Source: Rhodococcus pyridinivorans
Lineage (GTDB): Bacteria > Actinomycetota > Actinomycetes > Mycobacteriales > Mycobacteriaceae
Reading direction: 5' to 3'
NCBI RefSeq assembly: GCF_900105195.1
Contig: NZ_FNRX01000002.1
Coordinates: forward strand, 4,526,001-4,590,000
Length of the DNA: 64,000 bases
A program made the translations under genes and the position numbers. The notes under the pieces are model-generated. The model ran no database searches. It was not told where the DNA came from and was given only the letters and a program-made list of their open reading frames with translations. Positions 1-7,814 of the stretch are shown piece by piece; the stretch's first letter is position 1; each line of letters starts with the position of its first letter.

Positions 1-704
<704 letters not shown>

Positions 705-718
705 GTACGCCGCACAGC

Positions 719-748
719 GGGGCCGGGTCCGATGTCGGATCCGGCCCC
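719..748 (+). terminator. Hairpin terminator after serC
   Basis: Two 14-base arms (719-732 and 735-748) pair with a single G-T mismatch around a 2-base loop, and the T-rich TTGTTGTC follows. It lies 15 bases past the serC stop and before sepH, so it probably separates the two transcripts. Confidence 0.8.
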
Positions 749-924
749 GTTGTTGTCATAGTCTCGACCTCGCATCGAGACATTTCGGCGAACCCTGGAC
801 GATAACGCGCCGCGTCGGATTTCTTGCGATGTCGCTCGGCGTGGCGCGGCGTGTCCGGCCACGAAAAATATCCAGGTCGGTTACAGTCGGGCGGGTCAAT
901 CGCGATCGGCGCGAGGAGGTCAAG

Positions 925-1794
925 GTGCGAGAGCTTCGAGTGGTCGGTCTCGAGCCCGATGCTAAGCATGTGGTGCTCGCCGATCCCACGACGGGGGACA
1001 AGTTCCGCATTCCCGTCGACGACACCCTGCGCGCGGCCGCTCGCGGAGATCTGGCCCGTCTCGGCCAGATCCAGATCGAGACGACCAGCCAGCTCCGCCC
1101 TCGCGAGATCCAGGCCCGCATCCGCGGCGGCGCCTCGGTCGAACAGGTGGCCGACGAGGCCGGCGTCCCGGTCGCCAAGGTCGAACGGTTCGCCTATCCC
1201 GTCCTGCTCGAGCGGTCCCGGGCCGCCGACATGGCCAAGAAAGGCCATCCCGTCCGCCCCGACGGTCCCGCCGTCGAGACCCTCCACGAGATCGTCACGC
1301 AGGCCTTCCGCGCTCGCGGGCACAGCCTCGACGAAGCCGAGTGGGACGCCTGGCGCGACGACGAGGGCTTCTGGGTCGCGCAGTTGCGGTGGCACGCCGG
1401 TCGTTCCACGAACCGCGCGCACTGGCGCTACCAGCCCGACGCTCACGGCGGCACGATCACCGCGCTCGACGACATTGCCGCCGATCTCGTCGATCCCGAT
1501 TGCGGCCGTCCCCTGCGCTACCTGACCCCGGTCTACTCGGCGCGCGACGTCGACGATTCCACTGAGGTGGAGAACGCCGACCGTCACGCCCCGATCGCGC
1601 TGGAGGCTCCCGCTTCCGACGAACCGGCTCCGGAGCCGGTCGCCGACGAGGAGACCACCGTCGCCGTCACGGTGCCCGACGACGCCGATGCATCGCGCGC
1701 GTCGCAGGCTCCCGCGAAGGACAAGCGCGGCAAGCCCGCGCTCCCCTCGTGGGACGACGTGCTGCTCGGTGTGCGCAGTAACGGACGCGTCTGA
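925..1794 (+). CDS. sepH: Septation protein SepH (DUF3071)
   Basis: A 289-aa protein starting at GTG 925. The start is chosen because GAGGAGG lies just upstream and because the family begins with a short R-E-L-R-V-V-G-L-type strand; an in-frame GTG at 829 would add an unlikely basic extension. SepH is the actinobacterial cell-division regulator that contacts FtsZ. The N-terminal DUF3071 domain (about residues 1-200) contains a helix-turn-helix-like segment near residues 60-85 (IQARIRGGASVEQVADEAGV). The C-terminal third is acidic, Pro/Ala-rich and probably disordered, ending in a conserved short basic-aromatic tail (LPSWDDVLLG). It stands next to serC, as in mycobacteria. Confidence 0.9.
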   Translation: MRELRVVGLEPDAKHVVLADPTTGDKFRIPVDDTLRAAARGDLARLGQIQIETTSQLRPREIQARIRGGASVEQVADEAGVPVAKVERFAYPVLLERSRAADMAKKGHPVRPDGPAVETLHEIVTQAFRARGHSLDEAEWDAWRDDEGFWVAQLRWHAGRSTNRAHWRYQPDAHGGTITALDDIAADLVDPDCGRPLRYLTPVYSARDVDDSTEVENADRHAPIALEAPASDEPAPEPVADEETTVAVTVPDDADASRASQAPAKDKRGKPALPSWDDVLLGVRSNGRV

Positions 1795-1808
1795 GGAAGT
1801 CGTCGACG

Positions 1809-2510
1809 ATGTCGGCGACGGTGTCGACGCTCTGGTACGTCGACGCACCCGATCCCGTAGCGGTGCTGCGCGAGTTCTCTCCGGACCGCGATGCGGCGCG
1901 AGCACTTCTGTCGCGTCTGTTCCCGGAGTTCCAGGTCGATCCCGGCGCGCGGGTACCGCTCGCCGACGCCGGGGGCACCGGCGAGGACGATGGCGCCGAA
2001 CAGTTCCGGGTCGGTAGCTATCCCGGTGTGACGGTGGTGTCGAGCCCCCGATTCGCACTACGCCACCCCTCGGAGCTGCCCACGATGTGGTTGCGCACGC
2101 CCGCCGCCGAACGCACGTGCCTGCTGGCATCCGATCCGGCCGGTGCGTGGGGATCGTTCGCCGTGTGGGAGTGCGGCCGGCTGCGCCGCGGCTTCGGAGC
2201 GAACACCGTCGAGTTCTTCGAGGACCAGGGAATCCCGTTCGTATGGGAGCGGCCGTTCTGGGCGGGCGAGCATCCGCTCCGCTGGCCGCCGAACGTACCC
2301 CCTCCCCCGGAGTCCCTGCCCTTCCACCCTCGCAAGCTCGTCGAGGAGGCCCACGGGGCGTGGCTCGGGTTCCGCTATGTCGGGCGCCGCGACGACGAAC
2401 TCGACCCGCGGAACATCGACACCTGGAGTTTCACGCTGCGCACCCCGGTCCCGCAGATCCCCGTCCCCGCACCGAAGACCTCCTGGTGGCGGCGACTCGC
2501 GGCGCACTGA
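1809..2510 (+). CDS. Conserved hypothetical protein, DUF6928-like
   Basis: A 233-aa soluble protein beginning 14 bases after sepH, so probably cotranscribed with it. The N-terminus (STLWYVDAPDPVAVLR) and the later segment GSYPGVTVVSSPRFAL resemble the DUF6928 family as I recall it, but I cannot search. There is no signal peptide or membrane segment. The middle is Trp- and aromatic-rich (ERPFWAGEHPLRWPPNVPPPP), and the protein ends in a basic Trp-Trp tail. No catalytic motif is recognisable and the function is unknown. The coding assignment rests on codon pattern, tight spacing to sepH and clean opposing ends with the next gene. Confidence 0.7.
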   Translation: MSATVSTLWYVDAPDPVAVLREFSPDRDAARALLSRLFPEFQVDPGARVPLADAGGTGEDDGAEQFRVGSYPGVTVVSSPRFALRHPSELPTMWLRTPAAERTCLLASDPAGAWGSFAVWECGRLRRGFGANTVEFFEDQGIPFVWERPFWAGEHPLRWPPNVPPPPESLPFHPRKLVEEAHGAWLGFRYVGRRDDELDPRNIDTWSFTLRTPVPQIPVPAPKTSWWRRLAAH

Positions 2511-2543
2511 CGTGCCGTCGAGCGACGCTCCCGGTCGGACTCG

Positions 2544-4247
2544 TCACTCCTCTGCTCCGACAATGAATTTCACCTCGTCGATGTCGTCGGGCGTGATCTC
2601 CGGGGATTGCAGGACGAGAGCCCAGGCGTCGACGTACTCGGTGCTGTACTTGTGGCCGTGCCCGGCCGGGACACCCGTGGAGAAGGGCAGATCGGCCGTG
2701 ACCTGCCAAAAGGTCACGAACGGGATCCACACCATGTCCTCGAGCACGTCGCGGCCGGGGGCTTCGCCGATCCAGTCCGGCTCACTCGTGATCAGGTGCG
2801 GACTCCACCAGACGATCGGGTCCGACGGGTGCATCAGATACAGCACCCGACTCCCCTCCCACGGCTCGTCCGTCGGCGGGATCTCCGCCTGTGGGTCGTT
2901 CGTGAACCGCACCGTGCGGCCGTCCCGGAAGACCGGTTCGATCTCGGGGCTGCCGGCCTCCCGGCGATCGCTGAACTCCCGGAAGAGGACGTTGAAGTTC
3001 GGAGGTCCGGCGAAGACCGTGCCCGACGTGCGATTGCGCAGGTCGTACTCGCCGCTGAAGGCGGTCTCCCCGCCGAACGAACCGAGGCTCTCCCCAGCCA
3101 CGAGCAGTCGGGGGCGGGCGTCCTGGGGAAACTTCGACCAGACGTCGTAGACCGCGTCGAACAGGTCGCGTCCGGCTTCCCGCGCCTTCGACTGATCGAC
3201 GAGATAGGAGATCCACGAGGGCAGATAGGAGTACTGGATCGCGACCGTCGCGACGTCGCCGCCGGTGAGGTACTCGACGGAGTCCACCAGGGCCGGGTCC
3301 ACCCAGCCGCTCCCCGTCGTCGTCACGACGACCAGGTTGCTCCGCTCGAATCCTCCTGCCCGGGTGAGGTCCTCGACAGCGAGGGACGCGCGATCCTCGG
3401 TGTCGTCCGCCGATGCCAGGCCGGCGTAGATCCGGATCGGTTCGAGGGCAGGACCTTCGGTGAACTCACCGAGTTGTTCGGTGGTCGGCCCCTGCCCGAC
3501 GAAGATCCGCCCCTGCCACCCGAGAGAATCCCACGGAACGACCGAATCCGGTCCACCGGAGCGGAGTGCGGTCGTCGGTTGCTGCACACCTTCCTCGGTT
3601 CTCGTGTCCCGCGCCGAGAACGCCGCATTGGCGGCGTCGATGAAGCCGGCGAGGAGCACTCCGGAGACGATCGCGTACACGAGTCCCGCGACGAGAACCC
3701 ACCCCACGACGTTCGCGGCCCGCTGCCCGATCCACCGGTCGAGTGTCCGTGCCGCCCAGTGGTACAGGGCGCGGATACCACGTCCGATCGCCAGCAGCAC
3801 AGGGAACATCACGACCGCGACGAGCGGGGAGAGAACCGCAAGTGCCAGGTTGTACTCGGAAACCCCCATCAGAGTACGGATCTCGTGCTGCCAGTACTGG
3901 CCGAGCCCGAAGAAGACCGCGAAGAGGACCGCCCCGCAGGCGCCGAAGAGCCACCACGACGCAGCCTTGGGAGACCGAGGAGGCCGGTCGGCGAAGGCGC
4001 GCCACACGAACGCGAGGAGCACGCCGAGGCCGTATCCGATCGCGGCAGCGATCCCGCAGATCATCCCCTGCAGGATCCCGCCGCGCGGAAGCAACGACGG
4101 GGTGAACGACAGGCACGCGAAAAGCACTGCACCCCAACACCCGGGAAGTGTGAGGTGCAGTGCCCACCGCCGTGCCCGCGATCGGGGAACTTCGGTCGCG
4201 ACGTTCGCGCCCGGATCACCCCGGACGTTGCGGCCGTTTTCTTGCAC
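2544..4247 (-). CDS. Membrane-anchored alpha/beta hydrolase (Abhydrolase_9 type)
   Basis: A 567-aa protein. The N-terminal about 230 residues hold several hydrophobic segments (for example around residues 32-50, 57-80, 100-118, 133-155 and 185-205), typical of the Abhydrolase_9 N-terminal domain. A cytoplasmic or extracytoplasmic hydrolase domain follows, with the nucleophile elbow GESLGSFGGE and a late catalytic His region near YLMHPSDPIVWW. The family is an uncharacterised actinobacterial group of probable membrane esterases or lipases; the substrate is unknown. It is separated from the next leftward gene start (4680) by a short gap in the same orientation, so the DUF7144 gene at 4255-4680 may be cotranscribed upstream of it. 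Confidence 0.82.
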   Translation of the reverse strand: MQENGRNVRGDPGANVATEVPRSRARRWALHLTLPGCWGAVLFACLSFTPSLLPRGGILQGMICGIAAAIGYGLGVLLAFVWRAFADRPPRSPKAASWWLFGACGAVLFAVFFGLGQYWQHEIRTLMGVSEYNLALAVLSPLVAVVMFPVLLAIGRGIRALYHWAARTLDRWIGQRAANVVGWVLVAGLVYAIVSGVLLAGFIDAANAAFSARDTRTEEGVQQPTTALRSGGPDSVVPWDSLGWQGRIFVGQGPTTEQLGEFTEGPALEPIRIYAGLASADDTEDRASLAVEDLTRAGGFERSNLVVVTTTGSGWVDPALVDSVEYLTGGDVATVAIQYSYLPSWISYLVDQSKAREAGRDLFDAVYDVWSKFPQDARPRLLVAGESLGSFGGETAFSGEYDLRNRTSGTVFAGPPNFNVLFREFSDRREAGSPEIEPVFRDGRTVRFTNDPQAEIPPTDEPWEGSRVLYLMHPSDPIVWWSPHLITSEPDWIGEAPGRDVLEDMVWIPFVTFWQVTADLPFSTGVPAGHGHKYSTEYVDAWALVLQSPEITPDDIDEVKFIVGAEE

Positions 4248-4254
4248 GGTCGCG

Positions 4255-4680
4255 TCAGTAGTAGTCGGAGCGTGGCTGCCAGGTCGAGATCGCCCAGATC
4301 ACGACCGCGTCCAACGCGATGATCAGGATCGACCACCACGGGTAGTACGGCAACCACAGGAAGTTCGCGATGATCGACAACGCGGCGATGATGATGGCCG
4401 TGACGCGAGCCCACGTGGCACCGCTCATCAACGCGAGACCGGCGACCAGCATCACGACACCGAGGACGATGTGAATCCATCCCCATGTGGTGAAGTCGAA
4501 CTTGAACGTGTATTCCACGCCCCGCACGAACACTTCGTCCTCGGCCACCGCAGCGATGCCCTGGAAGATCTGGACGATGCCGACAGTTGCCAGGATGATC
4601 GCTGCTCCGATCGAGGTGCCTGCGGCGATGCCCTGTTTGACACTGACCCCGCCCCGGTCGGGGCGTACATCCTGTGACAT
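4255..4680 (-). CDS. DUF7144-family four-helix membrane protein (copy 1)
   Basis: A 141-aa protein. The start ATG at 4680 is preferred over an ORF extension to 4743 because GAGAGGA lies just upstream and the second copy at 5621-6046 begins at the equivalent place. A short polar N-terminus is followed by four hydrophobic helices. A conserved soluble loop, GIAAVAEDEVFVRG, then the sequence FDFTTWGWIHIVLGVV, mark the DUF7144 family. The function is unknown. It is strikingly similar to the protein at 5621-6046 over its whole length. The stop lies 7 bases before the start of the hydrolase at 2544-4247, which suggests one transcript. Confidence 0.8.
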   Translation of the reverse strand: MSQDVRPDRGGVSVKQGIAAGTSIGAAIILATVGIVQIFQGIAAVAEDEVFVRGVEYTFKFDFTTWGWIHIVLGVVMLVAGLALMSGATWARVTAIIIAALSIIANFLWLPYYPWWSILIIALDAVVIWAISTWQPRSDYY

Positions 4681-4813
4681 GACAATCCTCTCGTGTACGA
4701 AGGAGACATCGACCGTGCGCCGATCCTCGCGAGGAACGGTCACGGTCTGATTCTCAGGAACAAGGGTGCCTGCGGGTTATGCTGCCACCCTTACACTTTC
4801 GACCGCCGACTCC

Positions 4814-4833
4814 TCGACGCGACGAGGCGTCGA
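4814..4833 (-). terminator. Possible weak hairpin after the SHOCT-domain gene
   Basis: TCGACGC and GCGTCGA (7-base arms) flank a 6-base loop, 58 bases past the stop of the leftward gene at 4891-5307. There is no T-run. It could be a weak terminator; the 210-base gap around it shows nothing else. Confidence 0.3.
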
Positions 4834-4890
4834 ACGCACGAGCCGACCACGGGAGGACTCCGTCCGCAGCGCCCTCCCCGCGACGACGAT

Positions 4891-5307
4891 TCACGCGATG
4901 GGCACGCCGTCACGTCCGGTCGTGGCGTTGCCGAGCGCCTGCGCCTTGAGGTGTTCGTACTCCGCGGGCGTGATCGCACCGGAGTCGAGCAGGGCCTTGG
5001 CATCGGCGATCTGTTGAGCCGGGGATTTCCCGACCGCCACGGTCCGGATGTATTCGTCGGTGGCCTGCTTCGCCTCGGCCTGGGCCTGTTGTGCCCGCAG
5101 AGCCATTCCCCGACCGCGAACGATCAGGTAGACCAGCGCTGTCAGGTACGGAAGGAGCACCAGACCGATGACCCACATCGCTTTGACCCAACCGGACACG
5201 GAGTGATCCCGGAAGAGGTCGACGATGATTTGGAACAGGACGATCAGGTATGCCACGAAGGCGAATACGACGACGGTGTACCACACGTAGTCCCAGAATG
5301 AATCCAT
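4891..5307 (-). CDS. Membrane protein with PLDc_N-like helices and C-terminal SHOCT domain
   Basis: A 138-aa protein with ATG at 5307 preceded by a strong GAGGAGG at good spacing; the longer ORF to 5442 lacks one. Residues about 8-28 and 42-63 form two hydrophobic helices of the PLD nuclease N-terminal type (WVIGLVLLPYLTALVYLIVR). A charged coiled region rich in Gln/Ala follows, then a C-terminal SHOCT motif (IADAKALLDSGAITPAEYEHLKAQAL). SHOCT modules are short oligomerisation elements. The function is unknown. It sits between two DUF7144 paralogues, an arrangement that suggests a common role, perhaps in envelope stress; that is inference only. Confidence 0.78.
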   Translation of the reverse strand: MDSFWDYVWYTVVVFAFVAYLIVLFQIIVDLFRDHSVSGWVKAMWVIGLVLLPYLTALVYLIVRGRGMALRAQQAQAEAKQATDEYIRTVAVGKSPAQQIADAKALLDSGAITPAEYEHLKAQALGNATTGRDGVPIA

Positions 5308-5405
5308 AGCCGAACCTCCTCGGCCGAACCGATGGCGGGACGATGCCCCCATGAAACCACCGGAGAATGAAGATCTCGAATCCTGCTTCCCCCTGCGGTG
5401 TGCCG

Positions 5406-5510
5406 CTACGGCACTGCCACTACTCGCGGCCCCCCGGTCCACTCATCGATACCGGCGTCGAATCGTGACGACTGTCCGATTCGGGCTTCGGCAGGTCCAT
5501 CTTCAGTCAT
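5406..5510 (-). CDS. Possible 34-aa small protein
   Basis: This reading frame is too short for standard gene calling. ATG at 5510 follows a near-perfect GGAGGT at 6-base spacing, which is the main reason to report it. The product would be a 34-aa, acidic, non-membrane peptide containing FDAGIDEWTGGPRV. It lies upstream of the SHOCT gene on the same strand. A small GTGCCG/CGGCAC hairpin overlaps its stop. No homologue is known to me, and the only evidence is the ribosome binding site and the otherwise empty 313-base gap. Treat as tentative. Confidence 0.35.
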   Translation of the reverse strand: MTEDGPAEARIGQSSRFDAGIDEWTGGPRVVAVP

Positions 5511-5620
5511 GACGACCTCCGTCCCTCTGATCGGGGAGGGCCGGATATACCATACGCCCGTTCATGGGTGGAGGACATCGGTTTGCGCAATCGGCGCGAT
5601 TCGGCACCGGCTCGAGTCGG

Positions 5621-6046
5621 TCAGGAGTACACCGCGCGGGGGTTCCAGGTCGCGATCGCCCAGATGACCACTACATCGAGGGCGATGATCGCAAGCGCCC
5701 ACCCTGGGTAGTAGGGAAGCCACATGAAATTCACCAGGATCGACAGCGCGGCGATGGCCATTGCGGAGACGCGCGCCCATGTCGCCCCGGAAATCAACGC
5801 GATGCCCACGATCACCATCACGACACCGACAACGATGTGGACCCACCCCCACGTGGTGAGATCGAACGTGAACAGATACTCCTGGCCGGCGACGAAGACT
5901 TCGTCCTCGGCGACCGCAGCAATTCCCTGCAACAGTTGCAGAGCACCGATCAAGGTCATGATGATTGCGGCACCGACCGACGTTCCCGCGGCGAGACCCT
6001 GCTTGACCGACATTTCCTCCCGCTCGGCATGCACATTGCGTGTCAT
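5621..6046 (-). CDS. DUF7144-family four-helix membrane protein (copy 2)
   Basis: A 141-aa protein with ATG at 6046 preceded by GGAAGGAG; the ORF extension to 6241 is not supported. It has the same length and layout as the protein at 4255-4680: short polar N-terminus with SVKQGLAAGTSVGAAI, a helix, the loop GIAAVAEDEVFVAG, then FDLTTWGWVHIVVGVV and two more helices, ending in a W-N-P-R-type tail. The two copies differ mostly by conservative changes within helices, so this is an old tandem duplication rather than a recent repeat. The function is unknown. Confidence 0.8.
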   Translation of the reverse strand: MTRNVHAEREEMSVKQGLAAGTSVGAAIIMTLIGALQLLQGIAAVAEDEVFVAGQEYLFTFDLTTWGWVHIVVGVVMVIVGIALISGATWARVSAMAIAALSILVNFMWLPYYPGWALAIIALDVVVIWAIATWNPRAVYS

Positions 6047-6147
6047 GATGCTCCTTCCGGATGACCCGACATCTCGAGTGTGCGCTTCGTCGGAATTCTC
6101 CAATGGAGGTTGGGGGTTTTCCGCCGGCAATCGCACCCAGAACTCGT

Positions 6148-6420
6148 TCAGGACACGAGCAGCGCGAGCCAGCCGAACGGCACACCGGCCAGGAAACCGG
6201 CGGCGAGCCAGCGCAGTACCTGCACCCGGAGCCACGACCACACGGTCGGCGCGACTCCCGCGACCGTCACGACATTGACGACGACGGCGAGGGCCGGATG
6301 GATCCGGCCGAGCACCTGCCCGCAGGCGACGACGGTGATGACGGTGGCGACGAAGGATAAAGCCGTCAGCGTGAGCCCCGTCGCCCAGGGAGTGGGCGCG
6401 GGACCGCGAGCCTGGCTCAT
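6148..6420 (-). CDS. DUF2537-family small membrane protein
   Basis: A 90-aa protein with ATG at 6420 overlapping the stop of the upstream SpoU methyltransferase (shared TCAT at 6417-6420, an ATGA junction), so the two are translationally coupled. It has three hydrophobic stretches (about residues 14-36, 45-66 and 69-89). Position directly after a SpoU-type methyltransferase and near sepH-serC matches the mycobacterial DUF2537 gene (Rv0882 as I recall). The function is unknown. Confidence 0.78.
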   Translation of the reverse strand: MSQARGPAPTPWATGLTLTALSFVATVITVVACGQVLGRIHPALAVVVNVVTVAGVAPTVWSWLRVQVLRWLAAGFLAGVPFGWLALLVS

Positions 6421-7223
6421 CGCGGAAGCCGCACCCGCTCGTAGAACGCCATCGCAGCCGCGGTGGCCACGTTCAGCGAATCCGTGCCGACAGCCATGGG
6501 AATCCGGGCACGCACGTCGGTCGCCCGCATCGCATGTTCGGTCAGGCCCGGCCCCTCGGCGCCGAGCAGGAGCGCGACTTTTTCCCCCGTCATCGCTTCG
6601 GCGAGCGGGATCGCCCGTGGGTCCGGGGTCAGGGAGATCAGTTGGAATCCTCTGCTGCGCAACAGATCCAGGTCGTACGGCCACCGGTCGACGTGCGCGA
6701 AGGGGACCCGGAGGACGTGCCCCATCGACACGCGCACCGCACGCCGGTACAGAGGGTCGGCGCATCCTTTCCCGAAGAGCACACCGTCGACGCCGAGTCC
6801 GGCGGCGTTGCGGAACATCGAGCCGACGTTCTCGTGGTCGTTGACCCCTTCGAGCACCGCGACCGTGGTCGCCTTGTCGAGGACGTCGTCGAGCGAGAGC
6901 GGTTCGGGCCGGTGCGCGACGGCGAGCACCCCGCGGTTGAGGTGGAAGCCGACGACCTCCGCCATGGTCGCCGCATCGGTGCGGTAGAACGGCACGTCGA
7001 CGTCACGCAGGTCGTCGGCGAGTTCGTCCAGCCGCCGACTCACCCCGAGCAGGCTCGTCGCAGCGAACCGGGAGTCGAGCATGCGCTGGACCACCAGCAC
7101 ACCCTCTGCGATCACCAGACCCTTGCCACCGGGAAGGTCGGGCCGACGGTCCGCGGAGTTGAGATCGCGGAAGTCGTCCACCCGGGGGGCGGAAGGATCG
7201 TCGATGTCGATGACGTGAACCAC
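6417..7223 (-). CDS. SpoU/TrmH-family RNA 2'-O-methyltransferase
   Basis: About 268 aa. The GTG at 7223 is preferred because GGGAG lies upstream and the family consensus begins with V-V-H-V-I-D; the ORF can extend to 7250. An N-terminal substrate-binding domain (to about residue 105) is followed by the knotted SPOUT domain with the three usual motifs: EGVNDHENVGSMFRNAAG (motif 1 with the Asn/Arg pair), LLLGAEGPGLTE (motif 2), and IPMAVGTDSLNVATAAAMAFYE (motif 3). It methylates a ribose in rRNA or tRNA using S-adenosylmethionine; the exact site cannot be told from sequence. It lies downstream of a MarR gene, separated by a hairpin repeat array. Confidence 0.88.
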   Translation of the reverse strand: MVHVIDIDDPSAPRVDDFRDLNSADRRPDLPGGKGLVIAEGVLVVQRMLDSRFAATSLLGVSRRLDELADDLRDVDVPFYRTDAATMAEVVGFHLNRGVLAVAHRPEPLSLDDVLDKATTVAVLEGVNDHENVGSMFRNAAGLGVDGVLFGKGCADPLYRRAVRVSMGHVLRVPFAHVDRWPYDLDLLRSRGFQLISLTPDPRAIPLAEAMTGEKVALLLGAEGPGLTEHAMRATDVRARIPMAVGTDSLNVATAAAMAFYERVRLPR

Positions 7224-7266
7224 CGGGTCATTCTCCCAGCGGCCCTGCACCCTCCCGCACCGGGTC

Positions 7267-7340
7267 GGTCGTCACGACCGCGGTGCGGTCGGTCGTCATC
7301 GACCGCGGTGCGGTCAGTCGTCATCGACCGCGGTGCGGTC
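7267..7340. repeat. Three tandem 24-25 bp repeats, each a small hairpin
   Basis: Copies at 7267-7290 (24 bases), 7291-7315 and 7316-7340 (25 bases) differ by only a few bases. Each contains GACCGC-GGT-GCGGTC, a perfect 6-bp stem with a 3-base loop. The last copy abuts the MarR stop codon (7339-7341) and the array ends 43 bases before the SpoU start. On the minus-strand transcript it would form three consecutive hairpins between the two genes. It may act as a terminator, an RNA processing site or a transcript stabiliser. Confidence 0.85.
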
Positions 7341-7770
7341 AGTCGTCTTCAGCGACGAGCGCCGTGAGGATTCCGACGGCGTCGCGCAATGTGGCGAGCG
7401 AGTCGGGATCGAGTTTGTCGAGCCGTTCGGTCAGCCACACTTCGCGTGCCTGCGCCTCGTCGGCGAGCAATTCCCTCCCGGCTTCGGACAGCGTCACGAT
7501 GATCTGTCGTCCGTCCGTCGGGTGCGGCGTCCGCTCGACGAGACCGAGTTCGTGCAGAGACGCGATGACCCTGGTCATCGAGGGTGGTTGGACGCGTTCG
7601 CGCGCTGCCAGTGCCCCCGGGGTCATCGCACCTTCCTGCGCGAGGGTGGCCATTGCCGAGATCTGGGTCAGAGAAACTCGGGAATCGGTGCGTCTCCCCC
7701 GCAGATGACGCGTCAGACGCACAACGGCGAGTGAGAGGTCACCGGCGAGTGCGCGTGTATCCGAGATCAT
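7339..7770 (-). CDS. MarR-family transcriptional regulator
   Basis: A 143-aa protein with the MarR winged-helix layout: an N-terminal dimerisation helix, a recognition region MTPGALAARERVQPPSMTRVIASL (about residues 49-72), the wing with the family's HPTDGRQIIVTLSEAG, and a long C-terminal helix. Such proteins repress or activate nearby genes in response to small ligands. The neighbourhood (SpoU, DUF2537) matches the mycobacterial Rv0880-Rv0882 order. Its ligand and operator are unknown; the hairpin repeats lie after its stop, not at its promoter. Confidence 0.88.
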   Translation of the reverse strand: MISDTRALAGDLSLAVVRLTRHLRGRRTDSRVSLTQISAMATLAQEGAMTPGALAARERVQPPSMTRVIASLHELGLVERTPHPTDGRQIIVTLSEAGRELLADEAQAREVWLTERLDKLDPDSLATLRDAVGILTALVAEDD

Positions 7771-7814
7771 GGCGTGCAGAATACGTCACATCGCCCGAAA
7801 CACGCGTCGGCTGC

